Below, one piece after another: positions 26,341 to 38,522 of a DNA stretch of 64,000 nucleotides. The stretch is from Cruorifilaria tuberocauda. Lineage: Eukaryota; Nematoda; Chromadorea; Rhabditida; Onchocercidae. Where the stretch lies: positions 17,898-81,897 of the forward strand of contig JABVXU010000240.1 of NCBI GenBank assembly GCA_013365365.1, in the 5' to 3' direction. Both the position numbers and the translations under genes were made by a program. The notes below the pieces were generated by a model. It did not search any database. It had not been told where the DNA came from and saw only the letters and a list, made by a program, of their open reading frames with translations. Each line of letters opens with the position of its first letter. The first letter of the stretch is position 1.

Positions 26341-27863
26341 TTGTTCACTTATGCGCTTTTGTTTTGTGTTGCAAAAGAGAAAGTAAAGTATAAATGTTAT
26401 TCAAATTAGATTTCAGTTCACTCTTCAATTCTAATTTAAATTTTAGCAGAATGCAATGCTATTAACGATTACCTCTTTATTCAAAAGAATACTCAACTTT
26501 CTTTTTCTTTTTGATGGAAATCTGAAATTTGTTTAAACAGTAATTTCAGGTGAAGTCTATTTGGCCAAAAATAGTCATTCCTAATTTAATTGTATCAGGC
26601 ATTCCACTGATAAGCTTAGGACTAAAACAATTCGTTGTATTAAAGTTAATTATAATAAAGTGAAAAAAACTTATAATGCAATTGTATTGTTCCCATTTCA
26701 GCAATTTATTCAGGTTACCTTCAATTTAAATTGTGGAAATTTGGTTTTTTATTTTTACCTGTTTCAACTGATTACAATTAATGCCTCTGCTAATCAGTTG
26801 AGATTTTGATAAAGTCAGTTGAATATCCCATAAAAACTCAAAGTTCAAAGTTCATCTTTAAACTGATAAAAACACGGGTCAATGATGAAAGCACTCGGGT
26901 TTTATTTCTTATCAAAACATGAAATACAAAATGCAAATGAGAAAGACAAAATTTAATGAAAGACTTCATTTGAAGATATTTTATGGATAATTCTTTTTAA
27001 TTCTTGCTGATATTTCATTAGGTCTTAAAAAGATCATTAAAAAGACTAATTAACCTGAAAGTTGTAATTTTCCTAATAAGATATAAAAATAAAGTAATAA
27101 TAGACTTTCCTAATAACCTAATATCATAAATTAACTTAAACAACAGTACTTCTTTTTCCGTCAAGAACGAATAATTTGATCATTTACTTTCCTTCTTTTT
27201 AAAATAGCTCAGATTTTGAGTGGAAATTTATAAGAGAAAAAAAGAATTATCCATAAGTAATCCCCAAGGCTCATTTTACCTTTTCTGCTAATTAAATTTT
27301 TCATTAATCAAAAATTCCTCTTCCTCAGAATAAAATTTGCGTAATTTACTATCAATTCACAATTGCGTAGCTAAATTTAAATCATGAAAAGCAATCAATC
27401 ATTGGATTAAATGAAAATTAGGTAAATGAGCTTGAGCAAAAAATCCCAGACTGATGACGAAAGCACTAATCATTGAAAGCATTGAAAGCATTGAAATGCA
27501 TCATTCGTATTATTATTTTTTTTTCATTCACTAAAAATTCCATTAAATTTCATTTCTTTTTTAAGAAGCAATGTTTAAGTCTTAGACTGAAAATCTCATA
27601 GAATTCAAAAATTGGATGATTTCATTTCAAAAAAAAAATAAAAGTAAAAGAAATGAAAGCACTCTGTAGATAATTGCTAAGTAAATGCTAAGAGTTAAAT
27701 TTCAAATTTCAGTCATTTCAAAATCCATTCATTCATAAATTTCAAGCGATGAATCATCTAAATTTGAAAGACTTATTGAAATTGTATTATTATCTTTTTC
27801 TAACAAAACATTGAAAAATTTGAATCATCCATTCGCAGTTTCTTTTTCGCGTTATTTTTGCAG

Positions 27864-27942
27864 TTGTCTGCGACGCAATTCGCAAGGAATGAAGCAATCT
27901 ACAAAAAGTAAAATATATTTTGTCCATAAAAATTTCAATTAA
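27864..27942 (+). other. Possible alternative last exon of the TBC-propeller gene
   Basis: The acceptor ttatttttgcag is strong, and the 79-nt exon starts with one base that completes a codon. If exon 26236 is spliced at 26303 (AAAG|GTTTCG) rather than read to its TAA at 26338, this exon continues in phase with SCLRRNSQGMKQSTKSKIYF and ends at TAA 27940-27942. GTTT donors are used at other introns of this gene. An aataaa-like signal follows near 28150. Both ends are plausible. Confidence 0.4.
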
Positions 27943-29439
27943 CCTTTCGAATTAAAGATAATACAGTTAATTAATCAATATTAAGTAATCAATTTTAATC
28001 TTCGAACTTGAAAATAATGCGAAAAAAGAAGTACTTTTAAGAAAAGAAAAAACAAAAGTAAAGAAATATTTGTAGTGTGTGTGTGCTAAATTAAAGTAAT
28101 TTCACCACTACTTACTTAAACTTTCTGAATATTAGTAGTTTTAAAGTGTGAATAAACCAGCAATTAAAAATACTTTAAAAATATTTATTTTTGATTTATC
28201 TGACCTTTTATCTCTTTCAATTTAATTTATTATTTAAATGCTTTGGATTAACTTTTCACAAGACTTACCCGATCTCTTATATTCTAATTAGTCCATGGAA
28301 TTAGTAAGATTTCAAATAATCCGAACTGTTCCGATATCGGATTTCATTCTTCGTTCTTATTTGGAACCGATTCCGCTCCATACCTTCACAAAATCATTTT
28401 CATTCACGTAATTACTCACGTCTTAAACGTAAGAAAAAATTTAGTTTTCTAGCATATTAGGCTAACTGAAAATAATTTCAATATGAATTTAGATATGAAT
28501 ATCAATAATTTCAATATATTTCATGTGATAAAATTTAAATCAAAATTTCGACTTCTTTTAAATATGCAAATTTTTATAATTAAAAAATTATTTTTCAATA
28601 TATAATGAGCATTTTTCAAAAAAATCAATAAATTAAAGGTAAGAAAGAAATTATAAATATAAATTATTCATTATATCTTTTTAAATAATCACAAAAATTA
28701 TTTCCAATTAATTAATACAAAAATTGCAAACGAATGAGTAAGTAAGAAATATTACTCATTCCAGATTTGATAAACAGAAAAAGATCAATCGATCGATTAA
28801 TCTGTGATCCATTGATTGATTGATTCATTTGTTGGATGATTTGATGAAACGGTTTTTAGAACTGTTGAGCAGACAACTAAATTTTATCCATTTCAAACCG
28901 TTTTTATATGCCTTCAAGTCAATTGCGCCCATTCCGAATTGGTCGATGATCCGCAAAGTACACGTTAGAACGGCGATGACGTCTTTCGATCGAGCAATCC
29001 GGATGTAATTTCATTTCGTTCTCTTCTCGTAATTTTCAATTATGTACTTTTTCTCCTTACTTTTTTTCTTTTCCATTAAAATTTAATTTCTCGTCGAATT
29101 CTGCTTCGCATAATTTATGTTATTGTAATAGCAATTATCATCATTACTACGTCATTGTTATAATCACTGATAAATTGTAAGCTTAAATTGTAAGCTTATT
29201 ATTTTACTCAATAATTATTGTTAATGTTTATGTAATTTTATTTATTTTTACAATAATCAAATAACAGTAATAGTTGTTTGTTGCTGTTGTTATTGACATA
29301 GCAACTGTTGCTTATTGTTTCATCAAGTAATTTATCGATAAACAAAACTGTTACCGTCGGTTGAACTCTGATCATTTACAATGATTCATTTCTTTATTTT
29401 CCATCACATTTATTTTTTTTTGCTGACTAAATATAACAT

Positions 29440-29610
29440 TGAACTTTTTACTCAAACTTTATTTCCAGTAATATACCCAGTGAAAGTACACTCTTTTAAA
29501 CTATTTAATTTCAAAGAGTATAGAAACATTTATTCAAACTTTACTTCCGTGTCTTGCGTGTAACATACTCAGTGAAAGTACACTCTTTTAAACTACTTAA
29601 TTTCAAGCAT
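29440..29610. repeat. About 93-bp direct duplication
   Basis: Copies share tcaaactttattcc/ttcaaactttacttcc, cagtgaaagtacactctttt and aaact.tttaatttcaa. Confidence 0.85.
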
Positions 29611-32600
29611 TATTCGATGAATTTATAATTCATTTTTTTAACCTAACTACTTTCGAAAGGTAAACACTGATGTGATCATTACTGATATTTACAAGTTAAT
29701 ATTTAAATAATTGAGAATTAAAAAGTAATCATATCTGATTAAAATTATCATTTCAATCCATTGACTTCAGTTTTATTAAATTGCATCAATCTTTTTGTTA
29801 ATTATAATCAGTAATTCATTTCCAGTAATTGATTTCCATTTTGCGAAGGAATTTTATAAATTGAAAAAGATGAATCTTCTCATTTTTTTTTAAATTTTTA
29901 ATTCTTTCATCTTTAATTCTTAATTTCAATCTTTAATTCTTTCAATCCTTTAAAACTTTTATGCAAGTTTACCATTAATCAAATATATTTCTATCAATTT
30001 TCCACCAACGATTAAAAGATGAAAGATTTTAACTGATAAGGAAGAGAAGATTTAATTGAAATTGATCGAAATATCGAAATTTTCCATCAATTTTCGAATC
30101 ATCGATTGAAGATGAAAGATTCGAGAGAGAGAGAGAGAAGGGCAGAGAAGAAAAGAGAAGAGGAATTATCTCATCTCAATTCTTAATTTCGTTTAAATTA
30201 AAATTTTGTTCCCTATCTCCTTTTTCTTTCTCTCTCGCTTTTTTCTCTCTTTTCTTCACTTTTTTAAAAGTGCAACTAAAAATAAAATTCATCTAGAAGT
30301 ATTTGCTATACTTCTTTAGTCGTTCATTTATTACTTTTAATTCGTCAATTTTTTCCTTTCATAAAGTTAATTGATTGCGCTTATACAAACAACATTTACT
30401 TATTTTTATGATAGAAAGTAAAAAAGTAGGGAATTTACTGTTAAACTAGCGACAAAGTTATTATAAATACTGAAATGATTGCAATTCAAAAGTTGAACTG
30501 AAAAGGAGAAAATCAAGTTGTTACAAAATAAAAGTCAAACCTGTCAAATTATTAATACTGTAAAATATCAAAGTTCCAATTGTAAATAATTGTATGTTAT
30601 CATTATGGCATTCATCAATCAATTTCTTTTTTGATAAGGAAAAAGTGATAAATTGATAATTTTTTTCATTCACAAGCGGTTTAGCTATTTGATAATGTCA
30701 TATTTATAAATATTCAAAGCAATAATTATTGATTAAAATGGCATGAAAATTAATTATTGATTAAAATAACATGAAAATTACACATTACTTTATATTCATA
30801 TCTGTTAATTTTAAACTTACTTAATTAAAAAAATTTCATCTGTTAATTTTAAAAATTTTATCTGTTAATTTTAAACTTACTTAATCAAAAAAAACTTTAT
30901 CTCTTAATTTTAAACTTACCTATGATCTATTGATTTCTAATAATTTATTAACAATATCATTACCTGAAAAGCTAATCAAATCACTCGATTCATTATCATT
31001 ACTAATTTTAATTAAAGGATTAAACCAGTGGAATTAAGAAACATAATATCAATTCCTTGTAATACACTTATCAGATCTAATAACTTTAAGTAATTCCAGT
31101 TGATTTTAATAAAATAGTTTAATATCATCTTTTATTATCCTTTGATTCACTGATAATTTTCATTGATTAATGAATTATGAAGTGATATTACTTTTTATAA
31201 TGATTATTTCACTCATACAAAAAAACTTTATACGTTATCTTTCGTAATTATTATGAAGTTTGTTATTATTTTAGATATTTAAGGAGTAGAAAAAACTTTT
31301 AATAAATAATTAACAACAATACTGATAAATTTATTATCAAAATTATCACTATATTTACGATGGAAATAAATTGCGTCATCTTTTGTAATTATCATGAATT
31401 TTGGTGTAATTTAAAAGGAAACATGCAGATATTTCAATAAAAAAAAGTTTAAATTACGGAAGAAAAAGAAAGAAACATTGACTAAAACGGAAAAAATAAA
31501 GTTTTCCGTTTATTTTTTTTCTTGAAAGGAAAAAGAGTGTGAATATTACGGAACGGAAAATTTGAAGAACTCTATAATAGAACAAAATATTTGGAAATCA
31601 AAAATGTATTTAAAAATAAATCTGATAAGCTTTAGACTGTCCTGATATGTTCTATCAATGAATCGTTGCTCTGATAAGCTTTAGTCTCCAAGTTTTAACT
31701 GCAAGTGATAATGATAAGGTTTAACTGCAAGTAACAGTGATAATGGCTATCGTTTAACTGCAAGTGATAACGATAATGATTATTTCAAATGGAAGTTTTG
31801 TTTTATTTTTCGAATTCATGCTGAGCAATTAGGGAAAAATCGGAGTAATCAATTTAGAATTAAGGCGAAAAATTAACGAATGTATTTTTAAATTGTAGAA
31901 TTAGAAAGGAAGAAATCATGTGAATGAAATGCTAAAATGATAAATTGAAATTTCAATTGTAGAGAAATTCAATTATAAAAAAAAATTTATTGATATTGAT
32001 TTTTTTAATTCCATTTGTGATACGAAAAAGTGCATTTGTTTGAATTTTTTTTGAAGCAAACATTGATGATGTAGAAATAAAAAAAAAAAAATGAAAATTC
32101 ATTGAACTTTGATTACTTGTCAGATATTCATGAAATGACCGATTGAAACAATTTAATTAAATACAATTTTCGATCGATCATGAACTGATGAGCTAATTTA
32201 ATTTTTAATTACACATCTTCAATTTTAATTAACTATTTAATTAAGGATGCATTAATAAAAACAAATATTATTGTGAATTTAAAAACTTACCGATAAATTT
32301 TATTAAGGAAATGTTAAAGAAGAATTTATTTCAAATGTGGATCAACTTTTGAAAATAAACAGGTTTTGCTGATTTCAAAGTTTGATATGCTTGAGTTGAT
32401 TTTCCACCTGCTCCTATCGATTTCAATGTAATTACTGTAATTGATCCAGAGAATAAAAAGAAGAAAGTTGCAATTAAACCTTAGAAGAAGAAAGATTTGT
32501 TACTTTTCTGTTTAAAGTAATGACAGGTAAGTTTAGTGGAAAAAATTACAAAGCAAATAGTTCCACCTCTAATATTCTAATTAATTTAAAGATTAGTTCC

Positions 32601-34529
32601 ATTCCAGCTAATAAGGATAAGAAACCAAAAAGGATGAAATTAATTCTAGAATTAATTTATCATTTCTCATTAATTCTCCTTCTATATTTATCAGCAAATA
32701 AGAGAGGAGAAAGGCATATTTTTCAGTTCTTCCTCTTTTTCTTTTTGCATCGTTTGAAAATTTCAAATAATTTACTTTTTTAAATATTATTTAAAAAATT
32801 TTTTAACTTTAGCTACAACAATTCAAGTCTAATATTTAAGTTAATTTATTGATTTAACAAAAATTTTTTACAATTTATCGATCATTTCAGCATCATTTAA
32901 TAAATGGATTTTATCATGAAAATCTAAAGCTAATAGATAACTTTGCTTTTTAGAATTTTTATGAAAACTTCAATTTTGAACATATTTAATGTTGAAAATG
33001 ATTGGATAGATAGAATTGAAAAAAGAGGGAATTAAATTAAACCTAAGCACAAAGCCTAATTACTTTAAATACTTTTTCGGCTTAAAGTGAATAAATGGCT
33101 ACAAGAGGAAAAGCAAAACAAATGAGATATTAATTAAAATAATGATAAATATATATATTGATTAAATATATTAATTAAAACGATGATAAATAAATATTAC
33201 GATATTCTTCAGCAGAGAGATTTATCTTTTAAAAGTTTCTTTGCACTCTAATAAATCAAAATTACGCTTACCTTCTCAGTTTGAAACAATTAAATAACTG
33301 AAATTAACCTAAAATAATGCTAGAAGCACAAGAATCTAACACTGAAAAAATCTTCATTTTAATTAATTTTTGAAAAGAAAGTAAAGGAAAATGCCTTTTG
33401 CATGTTTCTTCTCTGTTGACAAGTAACAATGATAGATTAAAATGTTTACATTAAAATTTCAATTTAATATTCATTCTGATAGATGGGTTTTTTTAACTAT
33501 CCGCAAGTTATATGCTCAAGTTTCTATTGAAGACAGAAGAATTAATAATAACGATTGATTCATATTGTAATAATTGTAATTTTAGCGAAAGGAAAGAAAT
33601 TTGAAATTGAAAATTTTATTTCAATCCTGAATTACTGAGTGAAATTTCAACAATTCAGTAGCTGATGTAGTAGGATTAAATCACATTTACCTAACAAGAA
33701 CATCAAATTGCTGAATTTACCTGTTCAGTTAACGATTGCTGGCACGTTTCAAAGTTAAATTTTAGACAAAATGAAATTCTGAAATAGTTCAATTCAATGA
33801 ATTCAACGATGAAACAACTTTAAATTTCTGCAAATATATGATTTAATTTGAGAAATTTTAACAAATTTTCATTCTAAATGAAAGTACCAGAAATGTCAGC
33901 AATCGACCTCTGACCCTCCGACAACAATAATCGTAGCATTTATTTCACATGCCAACCTGGAAAGCTCTCATCGTTTGCATGATCTTTCTTTAATTCATCA
34001 TACTCTTTTCACTATGAAACTTTAAACAGAAAAAATGAATTTTTTATTTGTATAATGCTTAATAATTTTACATAATTTTTCATAATTAATTAATTAATTA
34101 ATTAACTGATCTTCAAATGAAAAAAGACTAAAATGGTAGAAATTTTGATAATATTTATTTAGAAATTAAATCAAACTTGACCGAGTAAAGTAATTAAATC
34201 GAACTGGACCGAGTAAAGTAATTAATTAGATGTCTACTTAAATTCAAAAATAGAAACTTACTTAGGTAATAGAGTTGTGCTAATTTTACGCTATTCTTTT
34301 GTTTCACTATCATTGAAATGTTGTGAGTATCCTTCAAAGCACCGATAATATACTATTATTTCTAAAGTCAACATTTAAATTTGAACTACAAGTATAGATT
34401 AATCAGGATAAATTTTGTTGATTCAGCCTAAATGCTCTTGATTTATTTCCTAATTAGGAAAATCAATAATTACATTGATCCTTAATTAGCATATCGTCAT
34501 TATTGCTGCCTAATATTCACTCATAAATT

Positions 34530-34860
34530 AGGTTGTCCCTACAAAATATGTATAAACTACAAATTGCAATCATTACAAAGTAAGGAAGTTAATAAGTAAG
34601 TTTGATTAAATTCCTTAATTTGACTGTTAATATTATAATTTGTTATAATAATAAATAATAAATTGGATCGTCCTTACAGAAGATGTACAAACTGTAAATT
34701 TAATTAACCATTACAAAGTAAGAAAGTTAATGAAGTAAAGTGATTTTAGTTAGTAATAAAAGTAAGACTGATTAATTTACAGGTAAGTTCATTGACTTTA
34801 CTCTTAATACTACAATTTGCTATAATAACAAATAATAATATTCTTGCCTTTTCATATCGA
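34530..34860. repeat. Diverged tandem duplication, about 135-145 bp
   Basis: Two copies share tcc.tacaaaatatgtataaac-like starts, attacaaagtaag.aagtta and a tail with tgctataataa.aaataat. No coding frame. Confidence 0.75.
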
Positions 34861-35165
34861 AATATTAAATTTCAAAAACAAATATTAAATTTGAAGTGAA
34901 GAAAATCAAAAAATAAAGCAAACATTAAATATTACACAATAACAGATGAATGAATATATTAAGTAATTAATTTACTTAAGATAATACTATGACAAAGATA
35001 ACGATTAAGGTACATGATTAAGATAATGTAATGTTACAGTCATATACGAACCAAAATCAAGTATATTAATCCTTTACTTAATCATGCTTTAATTAATCTA
35101 AACTCTATTTCTCTTGATTAATTAACAGAATTTTTTAATTCTTCAAAAATTTTAAAATTATCAGT

Positions 35166-35609
35166 TTAAATTTTCAAAAATGTCCGTTTTTCGCAATTTT
35201 CTTCGTTCATCGAATCATCGGATCCCTTTGCTGTAGCAAACTTTTTTCAAAGAAATAATTTAATTAAAAGAATTTGAATCGTAAAAAAAGCGAAAAATCC
35301 ATGAAATATATACTTAACCGTGCTAGTCACGTAAATGATATCAGGTTCACACGTGTTGCAACCGTTGTATTTATCACTTATTAAAGTAATTCTATTAATT
35401 GATTGTATCAGCAAGCTAAATAAAGGAGAAATTTTTGAAGATAACCTCAAAGTTCAGAAAAGTGAAAAGTGAAAATTTGAGAAATCCGAAATTTCACAAA
35501 GTTTTCAAATTGTTTTCGAAATTAAAACAATCGGAAATTCTCGCATTCATTCCATTTCGAATATTTGCAATTTCCTTTCGATCGAACTTTCATGCCACCC
35601 AACTGATAC
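35166..35609 (-). CDS. Possible small Cys-containing protein, 3' exons only
   Basis: Three minus-strand segments join in phase: 35529-35609, 35319-35415 and 35166-35240. The first has KVRSKGNCKYSKWNECENF, the second ISDKYNGCNTCEPDIIYVTS, and the last ends EENCEKRTFLKI before TAA 35166-35168. The acceptors tttatttag and ttttcttcag are good; the donor at 35528 (GTTTTA) is weak. Cys spacing (CKYxxWxEC) faintly recalls heparin-binding midkine-type modules, but I would not assign a family. A 5' exon may lie at about 35620-35720 (HFCYASHLKRFHYVLHFP), although the intron would then be only about 26 nt. Overlapping plus-strand frames are also open, so the strand is not certain. Confidence 0.33.
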
Positions 35610-35719
35610 CTGAAGAAAATGCACCATATATCTACCTGAAGCTTATCTGACAAGGAAAGTGCAAAACATAATGAAATCGTTTAAGATGGCTAGCATAACA
35701 GAAATGACCTGAAATTGAA

Positions 35720-38270
35720 CTTTAATTAGCCCAACGTAAACTTTAAGCTTGATTCCAGCAAGAGCGCATTCATCAAATAAAATAAATGGAAAGAGCAAAG
35801 AAAAAGCATACAATAAGTAGAAGTAGTCTAAAGAAAATCACTTAACAATTAGGTAAACAACAAAGAAAACAAAAAATAAAAAAACCTAAAATAAAAAGCG
35901 TGCCATGAGTAAAATGCATGAAAAATATACGCAAAAAAAGAGGCAAATGTAAATGTGCAAAAAGTAAAGTTATCATAAAAAAAAGTATAAAAAAAGGCGT
36001 GCAAGCATGCAGTTAGTAAGGTGAAAAAAAGCATGCGGTTAATAATGCATGCAGCGAGTAGAACGAGAAAAAAAAACATTCATTAATTAGGTGGAAACAA
36101 AAAAAAACCCCCAGAAAAATTCCCAAATAAAAGAAAAAATATACAGTAATTGAAATTAATTACAAGAATAAGTAATTAGTAAATTGTTTCAAATGCATGA
36201 AAAGTAAATTTAAGTAAAAAGATTCAATGATCGCATGCAATTTGCAGTACGAATGGAAAATTATTCAAAGAAAAAAAGCATTAAATTAGTGAAAATGAGA
36301 AAAGACACACTTGTAAAACAAGTGGCAGTAACAAGTGGAAAATAAAAAAGTTAGCAAAGTAAGGAAAACATGCAGTAAATGCAAGTAAGTAATAATAAAA
36401 CACGTGATAAATAAAAATTAAAAATGCATGCAATATAAAGAATTTGAAATAAGCAAAAAAAAAGTCAAGAAATTTTTTTTTTTAAATCAAAAAAAAAATT
36501 TCGAAAATTTTTAAAAATTTGGCAATACTGTTAACCAGAATAAAATTTACAAAAATCTTTCAAATTTTCCTCTGAGCTTCACAAAAAAAATTTCAAAATT
36601 TTTTCTTCAAAGTAAAAAGTATTCCATCTTCAAATTAATATGCTAATATTCTATCTCAAATTTTCTAAATTAGTATGTCAATCACTTAACTAACTTACAA
36701 TTACTTAGTTAACTTTACTTAACTAACTTCAAATTAATATGCTAATATTCTCTCTCAAATTTTCCAAATTAATAACTAACTTACAGATGGTCCATTCCTT
36801 CTTACTTTATATTATCATCGATCTTTCTCATCATCATTATATCTATCTTCTCTCTCTCTCTCTCTCTCTCTCATCTGGAAAAAAAATGATCGGAAGAGTG
36901 GGTACCAACCAACTTATCACATAAAAAATGACCACTGATAAGACATTGTGATAAGGCATTGGCTGAGATTGGCACTTATCACTCTGATCCAAATCTTCCT
37001 GCAATTATTCAAATCCCTACTAAACTGTCTAATAGCCAACAGCCTATGCCAATTTTATCCTAAATAAAAAAGTAACTATCAAAGTTTAACTTTGATAAAA
37101 TAATAAATGTACAGTAAGTTGCTACCCAAACATACACAAAATCTAACTTAAAAAAAATACAAGTATTTAAGAGAGTAATGGAAAAGCTGACATAAATCAT
37201 AGCTAATAAATAATAGCAATTCAAAAAAATCAATATCCACCGTGATATCAAGTTATCAGCTCAAGGAATACATGATTACTTGAGTATCAAATGAAGTAAT
37301 CAAAGACAAAAGAGATCTGTAGATGACGTGTTTTTTCGAAAATTCTATCAATTTCAAAATGAATTCAAAAAGTTAATTTCAGAAATTTACTATAAAATTC
37401 AACGAGCAAAAAAAAAGCAATAAAATTAGTTCTCGGAAAAATCAATAATCACTGATTCTTATCGATCATCGATCTTCCCTACCATACTGATAAAAAGAAC
37501 GAATAACTACAATACTAGACACATACTTATATTGTGATCAGTTAACTGAAAAACTTGAAAATTCAATTAGTTAAAGATATCAGTAATTCTCAGTCTGATA
37601 ATTTAATCAAATGCAAACAGAAATTGTCAAATTTAAAGTAATCAATAAGTGCAACTACTGTCCAAGTATGGCTATTGGCTCTAATAAAAGTAAGGAAATA
37701 ATTATTACAACTAACTAATATTAAATCAACTATAGACAAAAAGTAGAGAAAATTTTTCAATAAGAAAGTTTAAAAGTAATTAACAAAAAGGCATAAAATT
37801 CGAATTAGTAAACAGTAATTGTTAAAAAGCACTTAATTAATAACTTTTAAAAAATCACAAGTTTGTGATCACCTGAGTTGATCACAATATAAAGTAACAA
37901 ACAACAAACAAAATAATACGACTAAAGAAGTTAAGAAAAACAAGATTAATAATTTTAAATAGTAATAAACATTGTTTAACAATGTGAAAAAGTAAAATTT
38001 AAAAATAAAAAAGAAAAATAGTAAGTAAAAGAGAAGAGAAGTAATTAAATTCAGAGTTTTTCAATAACAATAATTAATTTAAGAATCTCAGTATGATCTA
38101 TCTGTCTGATATCCAAAAAATACCTGGCACAACAGTAAAGTTACCTTAATAGTACCAAACGCAATCGCATGCAAAATGACGAAAAATAAAAATATTCAAA
38201 TTTCTCTATTTCCCTCCTCAAACTCTGAATTTAATTACTTTAATAATAAAAGTTAGTTTAAAATTTTTTT
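35720..38270. other. AT-rich region, no assigned gene
   Basis: Mostly purine-rich on the plus strand with many gcatgca words around 35.9-36.4 kb and a CT microsatellite near 36850. A less AT-rich island at 36930-37065 is open in two plus frames (for example GTYHSDPNLPAIIQIPTKLS) before a stop near 37064; it may be a gene remnant. Confidence 0.5.
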
Positions 38271-38274
38271 CTGC

Positions 38275-38410
38275 TTTTTTTTTGTTTTTTTTGTTTTTTC
38301 GTTTTTTTCTTTTTTTTTGTTTTTTTCTTTTTTTTATTTTTTTTTCTGTTTTTTTTGTTTTTATTGTTTTTTTATTTTTTTTTAATTTTTACACTTTTTA
38401 TTTTCCATTT
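38275..38410. repeat. T-rich tract at the 3' end of zinc-finger copy A
   Basis: Almost pure T with scattered C, G and A. On the gene's strand it is an A-rich tract of the ataaaaaacaaaa type lying about 110 bases past the stop codon. The same kind of tract lies past the stop codon of copy B. Confidence 0.9.
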
Positions 38411-38522
38411 TTCATAATTTTTATAGTCCGAAATTACCTACCCGCTTGGAGTACCTTGCCGGGTGCAGGATGGAGACCGGAGCAGGCAGTGGCAGGTGCG
38501 CCGCATGGGGATGGCCTGGCTC

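Larger units (their letters stand above)
27943..35165. other. AT-rich region with scattered coding-like islands
   Basis: No gene could be assembled. Islands with unusual base composition: 28310-28420 (plus frame VRFQIIRTVPISDFILRSYL; minus frame ERNRFQIRTKNEIRYRNSS), 28800-29008 (plus frame LLDDLMKRFLELLSRQLN; minus frame ITRRERNEITSGLLDRKT), 32400-32510 (plus VDFPPAPIDFNVITVIDPEN with stops soon after), and 33900-34000. The rest is AT-rich with homopolymers, a (GA)n patch near 30130 and short duplications. Confidence 0.5.
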
